In this document: positions 8,742 through 17,390 of the stretch, one piece after another
Layout: every line of letters begins with the position of its first letter
How positions within the stretch are numbered: position 1 is the stretch's first letter
Source of the DNA: Trinickia acidisoli
GTDB taxonomy: Bacteria > Pseudomonadota > Gammaproteobacteria > Burkholderiales > Burkholderiaceae
Assembly (NCBI RefSeq): GCF_017315725.1
Contig: NZ_JAFLRG010000002.1
Coordinates: 372,001-436,000, forward strand
Direction: 5' to 3'
Length of the DNA: 64,000 bases
The notes under the pieces: generated by a model
Database searches by the model: none
What the model was told of the DNA's origin: nothing
The model's input: only the letters and a program-made list of their open reading frames with translations
Translations under genes and position numbers: made by a program

Positions 8742-9626
8742 ATGCCTAACGTCCTAAGTTCCATCGTGCCGCCAGCCGCGACGCCGCCGCGCCGGCGGCG
8801 CGATTGGCGCAGCGTCCGTCTGCTGGCGCCGGCGCTGCTGCTGCTCGTCGTTTTCTTCGTCGTGCCGGTGTTGTCGCTGCTGCTGCGCAGCGTGCTCGAG
8901 CCGACGCCCGGCTTGCAGAACTACACGCAGTTGCTGGGCTCGACGACGTACCTGCGCGTGTTCGGCAACACGTTTCTCGTGGCAACCGTCGTGACGGTCG
9001 TGACCGTTGCGATCGGTTTCCCGACTGCATGGCTGCTCGCGATCGCGCCGCGCAAAGTGAGCTCCCTGTTGTTCGCGATTCTGCTGCTGTCGATGTGGAC
9101 CAACTTGCTGGCGCGCACGTTTGCCTGGATGGTGCTGCTGCAAGCGACGGGACCGATCAACCGGATGCTGATGGCGCTCGGGATCATCAGCCAGCCGTTG
9201 ACGCTCGTCAACAACCTCATCGGCGTGACGATCGGCATGACGTACATCATGCTGCCGTTTCTCATCATGCCGTTGCACGCGACGCTGCGCGGTATCGATC
9301 CGTCGACGTTGCGGGCCGCGGCGATCTGCGGTGCGAGCCGTTGGCAGGCGTTCTGGCGCGTGCTGGTACCGCTTGCGATGCCCGGCGTTGCATCGGGCGC
9401 GCTGATGGTGTTCGTGATGGCGCTCGGCTATTTCGTGACGCCTGCATTGCTCGGCGGCCCTTCGTACATGATGCTCGCCGAACTCATCGCGCAGCTCGTG
9501 CAGGAATTGCTGAATTGGGGGCTCGCGGGTGCGGCCGCATTCGTCCTGCTTGCCGTGACGTTGGCGCTCTATGCACTGCAACTGCGCTTCACGGGCGGTG
9601 CGCGCGCAAGTCTTGGAGGTCGCTGA
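8742..9626 (+). CDS. ABC transporter permease, PotB-like
   Basis: A 294-residue inner-membrane permease with about six membrane segments. The binding-protein-dependent transport EAA-like loop is visible as AAAICGASRWQAFWRVLVPLAMPG (described in two parts: the EAA region, then the proline-ended helix). The start at 8742 follows GGGAG at 8731; a TTG at 8730 also exists in frame. It is the first of two permeases, separated from the next by one base, matching the heterodimeric PotB/PotC layout. Confidence 0.88.
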   Translation: MPNVLSSIVPPAATPPRRRRDWRSVRLLAPALLLLVVFFVVPVLSLLLRSVLEPTPGLQNYTQLLGSTTYLRVFGNTFLVATVVTVVTVAIGFPTAWLLAIAPRKVSSLLFAILLLSMWTNLLARTFAWMVLLQATGPINRMLMALGIISQPLTLVNNLIGVTIGMTYIMLPFLIMPLHATLRGIDPSTLRAAAICGASRWQAFWRVLVPLAMPGVASGALMVFVMALGYFVTPALLGGPSYMMLAELIAQLVQELLNWGLAGAAAFVLLAVTLALYALQLRFTGGARASLGGR

Positions 9627-9627
9627 C

Positions 9628-10425
9628 ATGTTGCTCGATTTCGATCGCCTAGGCGCACTGCGTTGGGCGTTGCTGGCGGTAGGCGGTGCCGTCGCCATCT
9701 TTCTCCTGTTGCCGATCGCGTTTATCGTCGCGCTGTCGTTCGGCGATTCGCAATGGTTGATCTTTCCGCCACCTGGCTGGACGCTGCAATGGTATCGCCA
9801 GCTCTTGACCGATCCCGGTTGGATCGACTCGCTGCTGACGAGTGCAAAGCTGGCGGCGATCGTCACGACGCTGTCGGTCGTGATCGGTCTGCTCGCCTCG
9901 CTCGCCCTCGTGCGTGGCAAGTTTCGCGGACGCGGCGCGCTGCAAGCGTTTTTTCTCACGCCGATGGTGTTACCTGTCGTCGTGCTCGCTGTGGCGTTAT
10001 ATGCCTTTACGCTGCGCGTCGGCCTGAACGGCACGATGACGGGGTTCGTCATCGGCCATCTGATCATTGCGCTGCCGTTCTCGATCATTTCGATCAGCAA
10101 TTCGCTGGTGAGTTTCGATACGGCACTCGAGGACGCGGCGCTCATCTGCGGCGCATCGCCGCTCGAAGTGAAACTGCGCGTGACGCTGCCCGCCATCAAG
10201 CTTGGGCTCTTCGCCGCGGCCATCTTTTCGTTCCTCGCGTCGTGGGACGAAGTGGTGGTGTCGATCTTCATGGCGAGCCCGACCTTGCAGACGCTGCCGG
10301 TCCGGATCTGGACCACGTTGCAGCAAGATCTGACGCCCGTCGTCGCGGCGGCGTCTTCGTTGCTCGTCGGCTTGACGACGATATTGATGGTGGCGAGCGC
10401 GCTGTTGCGCCGCCGCGCCCGTTAG
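9628..10425 (+). CDS. ABC transporter permease, PotC-like
   Basis: A 265-residue second permease of the same importer. Hydrophobic segments and the coupling-helix region ALICGASPLEVKLRVTLP are clear. The start at 9628 lies two bases after the previous stop and is preceded by GGAGG at 9615, so the longer upstream in-frame start (9571), which overlaps the first permease, is rejected. It pairs with the permease at 8742 and the ATPase at 10441. Confidence 0.88.
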   Translation: MLLDFDRLGALRWALLAVGGAVAIFLLLPIAFIVALSFGDSQWLIFPPPGWTLQWYRQLLTDPGWIDSLLTSAKLAAIVTTLSVVIGLLASLALVRGKFRGRGALQAFFLTPMVLPVVVLAVALYAFTLRVGLNGTMTGFVIGHLIIALPFSIISISNSLVSFDTALEDAALICGASPLEVKLRVTLPAIKLGLFAAAIFSFLASWDEVVVSIFMASPTLQTLPVRIWTTLQQDLTPVVAAASSLLVGLTTILMVASALLRRRAR

Positions 10426-10440
10426 AGAGGTGAACCGGCC

Positions 10441-11532
10441 ATGACTGCCGCATTCCTGCAAATCCAGCGCTTGCGCAAGACGTACGACGACGTGGTCGCT
10501 ATCGACCAAGTGTCCTTGGACGTGCGCAAGGGCGAATTCATGACGTTCCTCGGGCCGTCGGGTTCGGGCAAGAGTACGACGCTCTATATCGTCGCGGGTT
10601 TCCAAGAGCCGAGCGAAGGGCGCGTTCTGCTGGACGGCAAACCGTTGCTGTCGGTGGCGCCGAACAAGCGCAACATCGGCATGGTGTTTCAGCGCTACAC
10701 GTTGTTTCCGCATTTGACTGTCGGCGAGAACGTCGCTTTTCCGTTGCGGGTGCGCCGGCGCCCCGATCGCGAGGTGAAGATGAAAGTCGAGCAGATGCTC
10801 CGGCTCGTGCATCTCTCCGATTGCCGCGACCGTATGCCTGCGCAGCTATCGGGTGGCCAGCAACAGCGCGTTGCGATCGCGCGTGCGCTGGCTTATGACC
10901 CGCCTGTGTTGCTGATGGACGAACCGCTCTCGGCACTCGACAAAAAGCTACGCGAAGAAATTCAACTCGAGTTGCGCCGCATTCATCAGGAGACGGGCGT
11001 CACGATTCTCTATGTGACGCACGACCAAGAAGAAGCGCTACGTCTATCGGATCGCATCGCGGTCTTCAACAAAGGGCGTATCGAACAAGTCGGCACCGGC
11101 GAAGAACTGTATGCGAACCCCGCGTCGCGGTTCGTCGCGAACTTCATCGGCAATTCGAATTTTCTACCGGTGCGTATCACATCGAGCGGCGAAGGCCGCA
11201 TGAACGGCGTGTTTCCGAACGGTCACGCGGTGGCGGCGGCGGGGCTCGGCCCGGCGCTTGCGGCCGGCGACGACGGCATGCTGATGATACGCCCCGAGCA
11301 AATGCGCATTCGCGCCTTGCCGAGCGCGCAGGGTGCGGCTGGGTTGCCGGTTACGGTGCGCGACATCACCTATCTCGGCGATGCAATGCATTACGCGGTG
11401 GCGACGCCTTGGCAGCAGGAAATTTCGATTCGCATGCCGGCGGCCCATCGTCGTGACAATGCGTTGACGATCGGCACGCATGCGCTCGTGGAGTGGGATG
11501 CGAGCGATGTGCGTCTCTTTGACGAGGCATGA
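10441..11532 (+). CDS. ABC transporter ATP-binding protein, PotA-like
   Basis: A 363-residue ATPase of the polyamine/opine importer class. Walker A GPSGSGKST is at about 38-46, followed by the signature LSGGQQQRVAIARAL, Walker B VLLMDEPLSALD, the H-loop YVTHDQEEAL, and a C-terminal TOBE-type regulatory domain of about 120 residues. The stop overlaps the following GntR start as ATGA, tying transport and regulation into one operon. Confidence 0.92.
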   Translation: MTAAFLQIQRLRKTYDDVVAIDQVSLDVRKGEFMTFLGPSGSGKSTTLYIVAGFQEPSEGRVLLDGKPLLSVAPNKRNIGMVFQRYTLFPHLTVGENVAFPLRVRRRPDREVKMKVEQMLRLVHLSDCRDRMPAQLSGGQQQRVAIARALAYDPPVLLMDEPLSALDKKLREEIQLELRRIHQETGVTILYVTHDQEEALRLSDRIAVFNKGRIEQVGTGEELYANPASRFVANFIGNSNFLPVRITSSGEGRMNGVFPNGHAVAAAGLGPALAAGDDGMLMIRPEQMRIRALPSAQGAAGLPVTVRDITYLGDAMHYAVATPWQQEISIRMPAAHRRDNALTIGTHALVEWDASDVRLFDEA

Positions 11533-12257
11533 CGACGGATATGGGTGACGCGTTTCCTTCACTGAAAGTCGAGCGCCGTACCACGACGCTGCGCGAACTC
11601 GCGCTGGAGAAGATGCGCACCGCCATTCTCGACGCGCATTTCCTGCCCGGCGAGCGGCTTGTCGAACGTGCGTTGTGCGAGGAGCTCGGCGTGAGCCGGA
11701 CCGTCGTGCGAGAAGTATTGCGACATCTCGAAGCCGAGGGACTCGTCGATTCGATCCCGAACCAGGGGCCGATCGTCGCGGTGCTCGACGCCGAGACGGC
11801 GGCGCAAATCTATGAGATTCGCGCGCTGCTCGAAGGCGATGCCGCCATGGCCTGTGCACGGCATGCGGACGAAGCCTTGGTGTCGCGGCTTGCCGATTGC
11901 ATCGAGGGTATCGCGCGCGCGTTCGAGACGCACGCGCATCAGACGGTGCGCGAACTGACTACGACGTTCTACGAGCATATGTTTCATGGAGGCGACAAGA
12001 AAGTCGCTTTGGAAATCGTGCAGACGTTGAACGCCCGGATCAACCGATTGCGTGCGATGACGATCGCGTCGGACGATCGCGGACGCCAAGCCGTGGCGGA
12101 AATGAATCTGATACTCGACGCCATTCGTTGTCGCGACCCCGAGCGCGCTCGCGATGCCGCGACAACGCACGTGGAGCGAGTGGCGGCGATTGCCGCGCAA
12201 CTCTTGCAGCAAGGGCGCGGACAGGCGTCGGGTGCGCACTACGCGCTCGCGAGCTGA
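11529..12257 (+). CDS. GntR-family regulator, FCD subgroup, paralogue of 1185
   Basis: A 242-residue regulator with a winged helix (ELGVSRTVVREVLRHLEAEG near residues 55-75) and an FCD domain. It is strongly similar to the GntR protein encoded at the other end of the locus, so the two probably arose by duplication and may recognise related operators or respond to different intermediates. It is co-transcribed with the transporter (ATGA overlap with the ATPase) and lies 36 bp upstream of the semialdehyde dehydrogenase. Confidence 0.88.
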   Translation: MTTDMGDAFPSLKVERRTTTLRELALEKMRTAILDAHFLPGERLVERALCEELGVSRTVVREVLRHLEAEGLVDSIPNQGPIVAVLDAETAAQIYEIRALLEGDAAMACARHADEALVSRLADCIEGIARAFETHAHQTVRELTTTFYEHMFHGGDKKVALEIVQTLNARINRLRAMTIASDDRGRQAVAEMNLILDAIRCRDPERARDAATTHVERVAAIAAQLLQQGRGQASGAHYALAS

Positions 12258-12293
12258 CGGGTTTTTCGAATGACTTTTTACTGAAGGTGGTTC

Positions 12294-13766
12294 ATGGGGT
12301 TGTTCATGGATATCAAGCAGACGTTGAAAGATCCATCGCTACTGAGGCATCAAGCCTATCTCGCCGGCGATTGGCAACCGGCGGACTCGGGCGCGACGAT
12401 AGAAGTGTTCGACCCGGCCACGGGCGAATCGTTGGGCTACGTGCCGAACATGGGTGCGGCGGAAACGGCGCGCGCGATCGATGCGGCGCAAACCGCATGG
12501 GCTGCCTGGAGAAAGAAGACGGCAAAGGAACGTGCCGTCATCATGCGCCGCTGGTACGAACTGATGATCGAGCACAGCGACGATCTCGCGTTGATCCTCA
12601 CGACGGAGCAGGGCAAGCCGCTTGCCGAAGCCAAAGGCGAGATCGCCTATGCAGCCTCGTTTCTCGAATGGTTCGCCGAGGAAGGAAAACGCGTTGCCGG
12701 AGATACGCTCGCCACGCCCGCTTCCGACAAGCGCCTCGTCGTGATCAAAGAGCCGATCGGCGTGTGTGCCGCCATCACGCCGTGGAATTTCCCTGCGGCG
12801 ATGATTACGCGCAAGGTGGGTCCCGCGCTCGCGGCGGGGTGCCCGATCGTCGTCAAGCCGGCGGAGGCGACGCCGTTTTCCGCGCTCGCCATGGCGGTGC
12901 TGGCCGAGCGTGCGGGTGTTCCCAAGGGGGTACTGAGCGTCGTCACCGGCGACCCGAAGGCCATCGGCGCGGAGATGACGCGCAATCCCATCGTCCGCAA
13001 GCTGTCGTTCACCGGTTCGACCGCCGTGGGGCGGTTACTGATGGCGCAAAGCGCACCGACCGTCAAGAAGGTCACGCTCGAGTTGGGAGGCAATGCGCCG
13101 TTTATCGTGTTCGACGACGCCGATCTCGATGCGGCGGTCGAAGGGGCGATCGCATCCAAGTACCGCAACAACGGACAGACGTGCGTCTGTACCAATCGCT
13201 TTTACGTGCATGAGCGGGTCTATGAGGCATTCGCGGACAAGCTCGCGTTGGCGGTGAGCGGGCTCAAAGTGGGTCGCGGGACCGAGCGCGGCGCGGTGCT
13301 CGGGCCGTTGATCAACGAGGCAGCGGTGAAGAAGGTCGAATCGCACATTGCCGATGCGCTTGCCAAAGGCGCCACACTTGCGGCGGGCGGAAAGCGACAT
13401 GCATTGGGACACGGCTTTTTCGAGCCTACCGTGTTGACCGGCGTCATGCCGAACATGAACTTGGCGAAAGAGGAAACCTTCGGGCCAGTTGCGCCGCTGT
13501 TCCGGTTTTCGTCGGACGAAGAAGTCGTGCAGTTCGCCAACGATACGGAGTTCGGCCTTGCCGCGTACTTTTACAGCCGCGATATCGGGCGAATCTGGCG
13601 CGTTGCCGAAGCGCTCGAATACGGCATGGTCGGCATCAACACGGGATTGATCTCGAATGAAGTCGCGCCGTTCGGCGGCGTGAAGCAATCCGGTCTCGGG
13701 CGCGAGGGATCGCATTACGGCATCGACGATTACGTCGTGATCAAGTACTTGTGCATGGCCGTTTGA
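12294..13766 (+). CDS. gabD: NAD(P)+-dependent succinate-semialdehyde dehydrogenase
   Basis: A 490-residue GabD-type enzyme oxidising succinate semialdehyde to succinate for the TCA cycle. The catalytic cysteine is C297 in NGQTCVCTNR (the paired cysteines are typical of GabD), the base is E263 in LELGGNAPF, and the cofactor motif ITPWNFPAAM is at about 161-170. The start at 12294 follows GAAGG; an ATG at 12306 is possible. As the last enzyme of the locus it suggests that degradation converges on succinate semialdehyde or a close homologue. Confidence 0.88.
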   Translation: MGLFMDIKQTLKDPSLLRHQAYLAGDWQPADSGATIEVFDPATGESLGYVPNMGAAETARAIDAAQTAWAAWRKKTAKERAVIMRRWYELMIEHSDDLALILTTEQGKPLAEAKGEIAYAASFLEWFAEEGKRVAGDTLATPASDKRLVVIKEPIGVCAAITPWNFPAAMITRKVGPALAAGCPIVVKPAEATPFSALAMAVLAERAGVPKGVLSVVTGDPKAIGAEMTRNPIVRKLSFTGSTAVGRLLMAQSAPTVKKVTLELGGNAPFIVFDDADLDAAVEGAIASKYRNNGQTCVCTNRFYVHERVYEAFADKLALAVSGLKVGRGTERGAVLGPLINEAAVKKVESHIADALAKGATLAAGGKRHALGHGFFEPTVLTGVMPNMNLAKEETFGPVAPLFRFSSDEEVVQFANDTEFGLAAYFYSRDIGRIWRVAEALEYGMVGINTGLISNEVAPFGGVKQSGLGREGSHYGIDDYVVIKYLCMAV

Positions 13767-13826
13767 TTGGGTTTGGTGTCGTAGGAAGTTGAATTAGAAA
13801 AATCGATTGAAAACTTGGAGACAGTA

Positions 13827-14990
13827 ATGAAATTGAATCATAGAAATCAGTTAGTACTCCTAAGTAGCTTGTGTGTGGGATGCCTGCTTCCCGGTATCGC
13901 CGCGGCGCAGTCGTCCGTGACGCTGTACGGGGTGATCGACGAGGGCATCGATTACGTCAACAACAGCGGCAGTCATCCGTTGTGGCAGATGCGCGACGGC
14001 ACGTACGACGGCATGTACGGCAGCCGCTGGGGCTTGAAAGGCAGCGAGGACCTGGGCGGCGGCTTGAGTGCGATCTTCAAGCTCGAAGCCGGGTTCAGCT
14101 TGGAAAACGGACAAATGCGCCAAGGCGGCAGAGAGTTCGGCAGGCAAGCATACGTCGGCCTTTCCAAGGCGAACGTGGGTACGGTGACGTTGGGGCGGCA
14201 GTACGACTCCGTGGTCGACTACGTTCAGCCGGTGACTGCGGTAGGTCAATTCGGCGGCCCGTTCGTGCGCGGGGGTGACATCGACAACACGGACAACTCG
14301 TTTCGTGTCGACAACGCAATCAAGTATGCGAGCCCGTCGATTGCCGGCTTCACGTTCGGCGGCATGTATTCGTTCACGAATTCGAACGCGCCTGGCGTAG
14401 GCACGACGGGTATGTGGAGCGTCGGCGCGGGCTACACGCACGCAGGCTTCAACGCGGGCGCGGCTTACTTCTACGCGAAGAATCCGGCCAGTCTCTTCCC
14501 GGACGGCGACTTCATCGGCAATACCACGGGTGCCGCGATCGGCGCGAGCGGCCCCTTCAGTTATGTCGGCAATCCGCAAAACGAGCGCATCGTCGGCGTT
14601 GGCGCGGACTATGCGTTCGGGCCGGCCACGGCGGGCATCGACTACACCAACGCGAAATTCGACGATGCCAACGGTACGACGAGTTCGGTCGTGTTCAGCA
14701 ACTACGAGGTGTGGGGCAAGTACAGCATCACGCCGAAGACGACGCTGGGTGCCGCCTATGCCTTTACCGACGGCAAGGTGAACTACAACGGCAGCAACCC
14801 GAAATACCATCAGGTTTCGCTGATGAGCAGTTATTCATTGTCCAAGCGTACGACGTTGTATGCGATGGCGGGATTCCAGCAGGCCGCGGGCGATGCCAAG
14901 CAGGCGGACATCTTCGACTTCTCGATCGCCGACGCATCGACGACCAACCGGCAATTGATGTTCCGCCTGGGCATGGTGCATCAGTTCTAA
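13827..14990 (+). CDS. Outer-membrane porin, OmpC-like
   Basis: A 387-residue Gram-negative trimeric porin of the betaproteobacterial type. A signal peptide ends at AAAQ (about residue 26), then comes the standard mature opening SSVTLYGVIDEGIDY, with RWGLKGSEDLGGGLSAIFKLE and a C-terminal aromatic ending (FRLGMVHQF). The start at 13827 follows GGAG; the in-frame ATG at 13815 has no ribosome site. Its place after the dehydrogenase suggests it may admit the pathway substrate, though porins are not strongly selective. Confidence 0.9.
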   Translation: MKLNHRNQLVLLSSLCVGCLLPGIAAAQSSVTLYGVIDEGIDYVNNSGSHPLWQMRDGTYDGMYGSRWGLKGSEDLGGGLSAIFKLEAGFSLENGQMRQGGREFGRQAYVGLSKANVGTVTLGRQYDSVVDYVQPVTAVGQFGGPFVRGGDIDNTDNSFRVDNAIKYASPSIAGFTFGGMYSFTNSNAPGVGTTGMWSVGAGYTHAGFNAGAAYFYAKNPASLFPDGDFIGNTTGAAIGASGPFSYVGNPQNERIVGVGADYAFGPATAGIDYTNAKFDDANGTTSSVVFSNYEVWGKYSITPKTTLGAAYAFTDGKVNYNGSNPKYHQVSLMSSYSLSKRTTLYAMAGFQQAAGDAKQADIFDFSIADASTTNRQLMFRLGMVHQF

Positions 14991-15002
14991 AAAGCGCGCA
15001 TA

Positions 15003-15033
15003 GGGGACCGGCGTCGATTGCGCCGGAGCCCCC
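15003..15033. terminator. Hairpin between convergent porin genes
   Basis: GGGGaCCGGCG and CGCCGGaGCCCC form a long GC-rich stem around a short loop, 13 bp after the stop of the first porin and 14 bp before the stop of the convergent one. It lies where a shared bidirectional terminator would be expected. A clear T tract is absent in the + direction. Confidence 0.55.
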
Positions 15034-15046
15034 GTGCGTGTGTGGC

Positions 15047-16132
15047 TCAGAACTTGTGGACCATGCCGATCCCGATGCCGCGGCTGTCGGTACCGGGCGT
15101 GACCGAAAGGCCCGAATACGCTGTGCCGGAGAGCGTGTATTCCGCCTGATTCCTGTTCTGGAGGAAACCGACTGCCGTATAGAGCTCGGTCGATTTGGAC
15201 AGGTAGTACTCGAAAAGCAGACCCAATTCCTGCGCGTTGTTGCCCTCTCCGGTGCGGTCGTGCACGTAACCGTACATCAACGAAACGAGCGCGAACGGGT
15301 CGACCTTGTACGAGTCCGATATCTGGTAGACGTCGTGCTGCAGGTATTTCGGCGAATTGGTCAGTTTCTCCGTGTGATAAGCCAGCCAAACGCGGTCGGC
15401 GCCGATCGCATACGAAGCCCCCGCATTGAACACGCTCAGTACCGCGCCGGCACCCGCGATAGCGCCGCCCGACAGCGTATAGGCGCCGCCCGCTCCGACG
15501 CTAGGTTCGTCTCCTCGTTCGTAGCCGGCCGCGATATTCAAGGGCCCGTTCTCGTACTGGACGACAGCGTTGTAGAACCCCAGGCCGTTCCCCGTTCCAG
15601 TCGTCGGATCGCGCAGCGCCACCATGAACTTAGCATTCAGCCCGTAAAACGTGGGGGTGTAATACGAAATGCCGTCGTTCGCACGGATGATCAGTGAGTT
15701 GAAATTATTCATGGGCGACGCAAGACTTTTAACCCATGACGGATCCATTGCCGCCTGAAGTACGTCGTATTCCGGTGAGTTCTGCAAGCCGAGGCGAAAC
15801 TCTCCGAAATTGCCCGAGAGCCCGACAAACGCTAGACGATTGAAGGCCTCGGCCGGGTTTGTCGCCGCACCCGTTTGCCCCGAAAAAGCCTGCTCCAACT
15901 GGAAATTGACGTGCAGGCCGCCGCCGATATCCTCGCTGCCTTTAAAGCCGAAGCGTGTCGAGAAGAGTCCGCCGGGTACCGCTCGGATCGCTGAATTGTT
16001 GCCGCCCGCACTCTGATAGACGAGGCCATTGTCGAGCACGCCGTAGAGGGTGACCGACGACTGCGCGAACGCGGAGGAAACGGGCGCGCAGGAAAAGACC
16101 GCGCCGAATGCGAGAGGGATAAACCTTTTCAT
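15047..16132 (-). CDS. Outer-membrane porin, OmpC-like
   Basis: A 361-residue porin convergent with the one at 13827 but clearly divergent in sequence. It has a signal peptide (residues 1 to about 20, ending SAFAQ), the mature opening SSVTLYGVLDNGLVYQ, RFGFKGSEDIGGGLHVNFQLEQ, and a C-terminal IGIGMVHKF with the terminal phenylalanine needed for outer-membrane assembly. The start at 16132 follows GGAG; the in-frame start at 16156 adds a non-signal-like leader. Monocistronic with a long upstream region. Confidence 0.88.
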   Translation of the reverse strand: MKRFIPLAFGAVFSCAPVSSAFAQSSVTLYGVLDNGLVYQSAGGNNSAIRAVPGGLFSTRFGFKGSEDIGGGLHVNFQLEQAFSGQTGAATNPAEAFNRLAFVGLSGNFGEFRLGLQNSPEYDVLQAAMDPSWVKSLASPMNNFNSLIIRANDGISYYTPTFYGLNAKFMVALRDPTTGTGNGLGFYNAVVQYENGPLNIAAGYERGDEPSVGAGGAYTLSGGAIAGAGAVLSVFNAGASYAIGADRVWLAYHTEKLTNSPKYLQHDVYQISDSYKVDPFALVSLMYGYVHDRTGEGNNAQELGLLFEYYLSKSTELYTAVGFLQNRNQAEYTLSGTAYSGLSVTPGTDSRGIGIGMVHKF

Positions 16133-16684
16133 GCCATGTCTCCAGCTTTTATACACATCGAAATGCAGTGGCTTTTATGCACGCCTATTCTTCTGGCGGA
16201 GCTATTACGAATGTCTTGCAGAGGATCGATCGCGCGTACCGAACGTACGGTTACGCCTGGGCAAGCCCGGTCTTATGGATCGCGCGTGCGGTTCGGGCAC
16301 GGCCGGTCCAGGTGTTGTTTGTTGAACTGGGAGGTGGGTAACCGCGGAACGAACCAACGGTTTGAATCAGTTTCGATGCTAAGACTTATCTCCTTTGCTT
16401 TCTTTTAATATTGCGATTCCGGCGCAAAACATATCGAACATCATTCGACAAGATTAATGATCTGGACGCGATGGGTCCATGTATAAAACGTCGATTCGAT
16501 GGCATTTTTTTGCTGGTAGGCGGGCCGGGTAAACCAGTGCCGATCCGGCGAACCGCGCGCAGGCGGTGAAGGTCGCCGGATGGTCTATGAGTGCGAAGTC
16601 ATGCCGGAAGGACCGCGACGGGTCCCTGCGAAGAGGTGATGCTCGTGGACGGCGCGTGGGCGATGTCGCGATCCAAGTGCGCCG
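16133..16684. other. Non-coding stretch upstream of porin
   Basis: No open frame here has codon use or similarity supporting a gene. It contains an AT-richer segment near 16380-16480 and presumably the promoter of the minus-strand porin. I recognise no RNA gene or repeat. Confidence 0.4.
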
Positions 16685-17332
16685 TCACTTCGCTTCGGAG
16701 ACGATCTGCTTGATGGCCTGCTCGAACGCTTCCACCGGCTGTCCGCCGCTCACCAGATAGCGCCGGTTGAAGATGATGGCCGGCACCGACTGAATGCCCA
16801 TGGCTTGGTATTCCTGTTCTTCAGCGCGAACCTCATTGGCGAATTTCTCGCTTTCGAGCACCTCGCGCGCCTGCCCGGCATCGAGTCCGACCGAACGTGC
16901 GGCATCGATCAGGACGCTGTGGTCGCTGGGGTCCTTTCCGTCCGTATGGTAGGCCTGCAGCAGGGCCAGTTTGAGCGGCACCTGTTTGCCTTCGATCCCG
17001 GCCCAATGCAGCAGCCGGTGAGCGTCAAAGGTGTTGTAGACGCGCCCGCGCAAACCGAACTGAAAGCCGACAGCCGCACCTCGCTCGCGGATCATCGCCT
17101 GTGTTTCGGCGATCTCGCTCGGCGTGCGGCCGTATTTCTTCCCGAGGTACTCGATGACGTCCTCGCCTCCGGGCGCCATCCCCGGATTCAGCTCGAACGG
17201 ATGCATGACGATCCGCGCATCGACTGCGCTGCCGAGGCGGGCGAGCGCTTGCTGAAGCGATGAGAGTCCGATTGCACACCACGGGCATGCCACATCGGAG
17301 ACGAAATCAATTTCAAGCGGTTGTGCTGTCAT
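16685..17332 (-). CDS. DsbA-like FrnE-family thioredoxin-fold oxidoreductase
   Basis: A 215-residue DsbA-like protein of the FrnE / 2-hydroxychromene-2-carboxylate isomerase superfamily. The redox motif CPWC is at residues 16-19 after the first strand (LEIDFVSDVA); the cis-proline region is VPAIIFNRRY near residue 185. There is no signal peptide, so it is cytoplasmic, as is usual for FrnE. The start at 17332 is preferred over 17419 because the longer version adds a disordered leader. Physiological partner unknown. Confidence 0.85.
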   Translation of the reverse strand: MTAQPLEIDFVSDVACPWCAIGLSSLQQALARLGSAVDARIVMHPFELNPGMAPGGEDVIEYLGKKYGRTPSEIAETQAMIRERGAAVGFQFGLRGRVYNTFDAHRLLHWAGIEGKQVPLKLALLQAYHTDGKDPSDHSVLIDAARSVGLDAGQAREVLESEKFANEVRAEEQEYQAMGIQSVPAIIFNRRYLVSGGQPVEAFEQAIKQIVSEAK

Positions 17333-17390
17333 GGCGATCTTCTGAGGATGAGCTGTCGAGTTGTTTGGCTGACCTGCGGCCGGCCTGGGT

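Noticed and set aside
8754..10316. 520-aa minus-strand open frame over the permease genes
   Set aside because: Composition is that of an antisense shadow in GC-rich DNA; the plus strand encodes two clear permeases.
11897..13213. 438-aa plus-strand open frame
   Set aside because: Out of frame with the well-supported GntR and GabD genes, Arg-rich and without any motif.
14414..15697. 427-aa plus-strand open frame bridging the two porins
   Set aside because: It crosses the terminator and reads both porin genes in wrong frame or strand.
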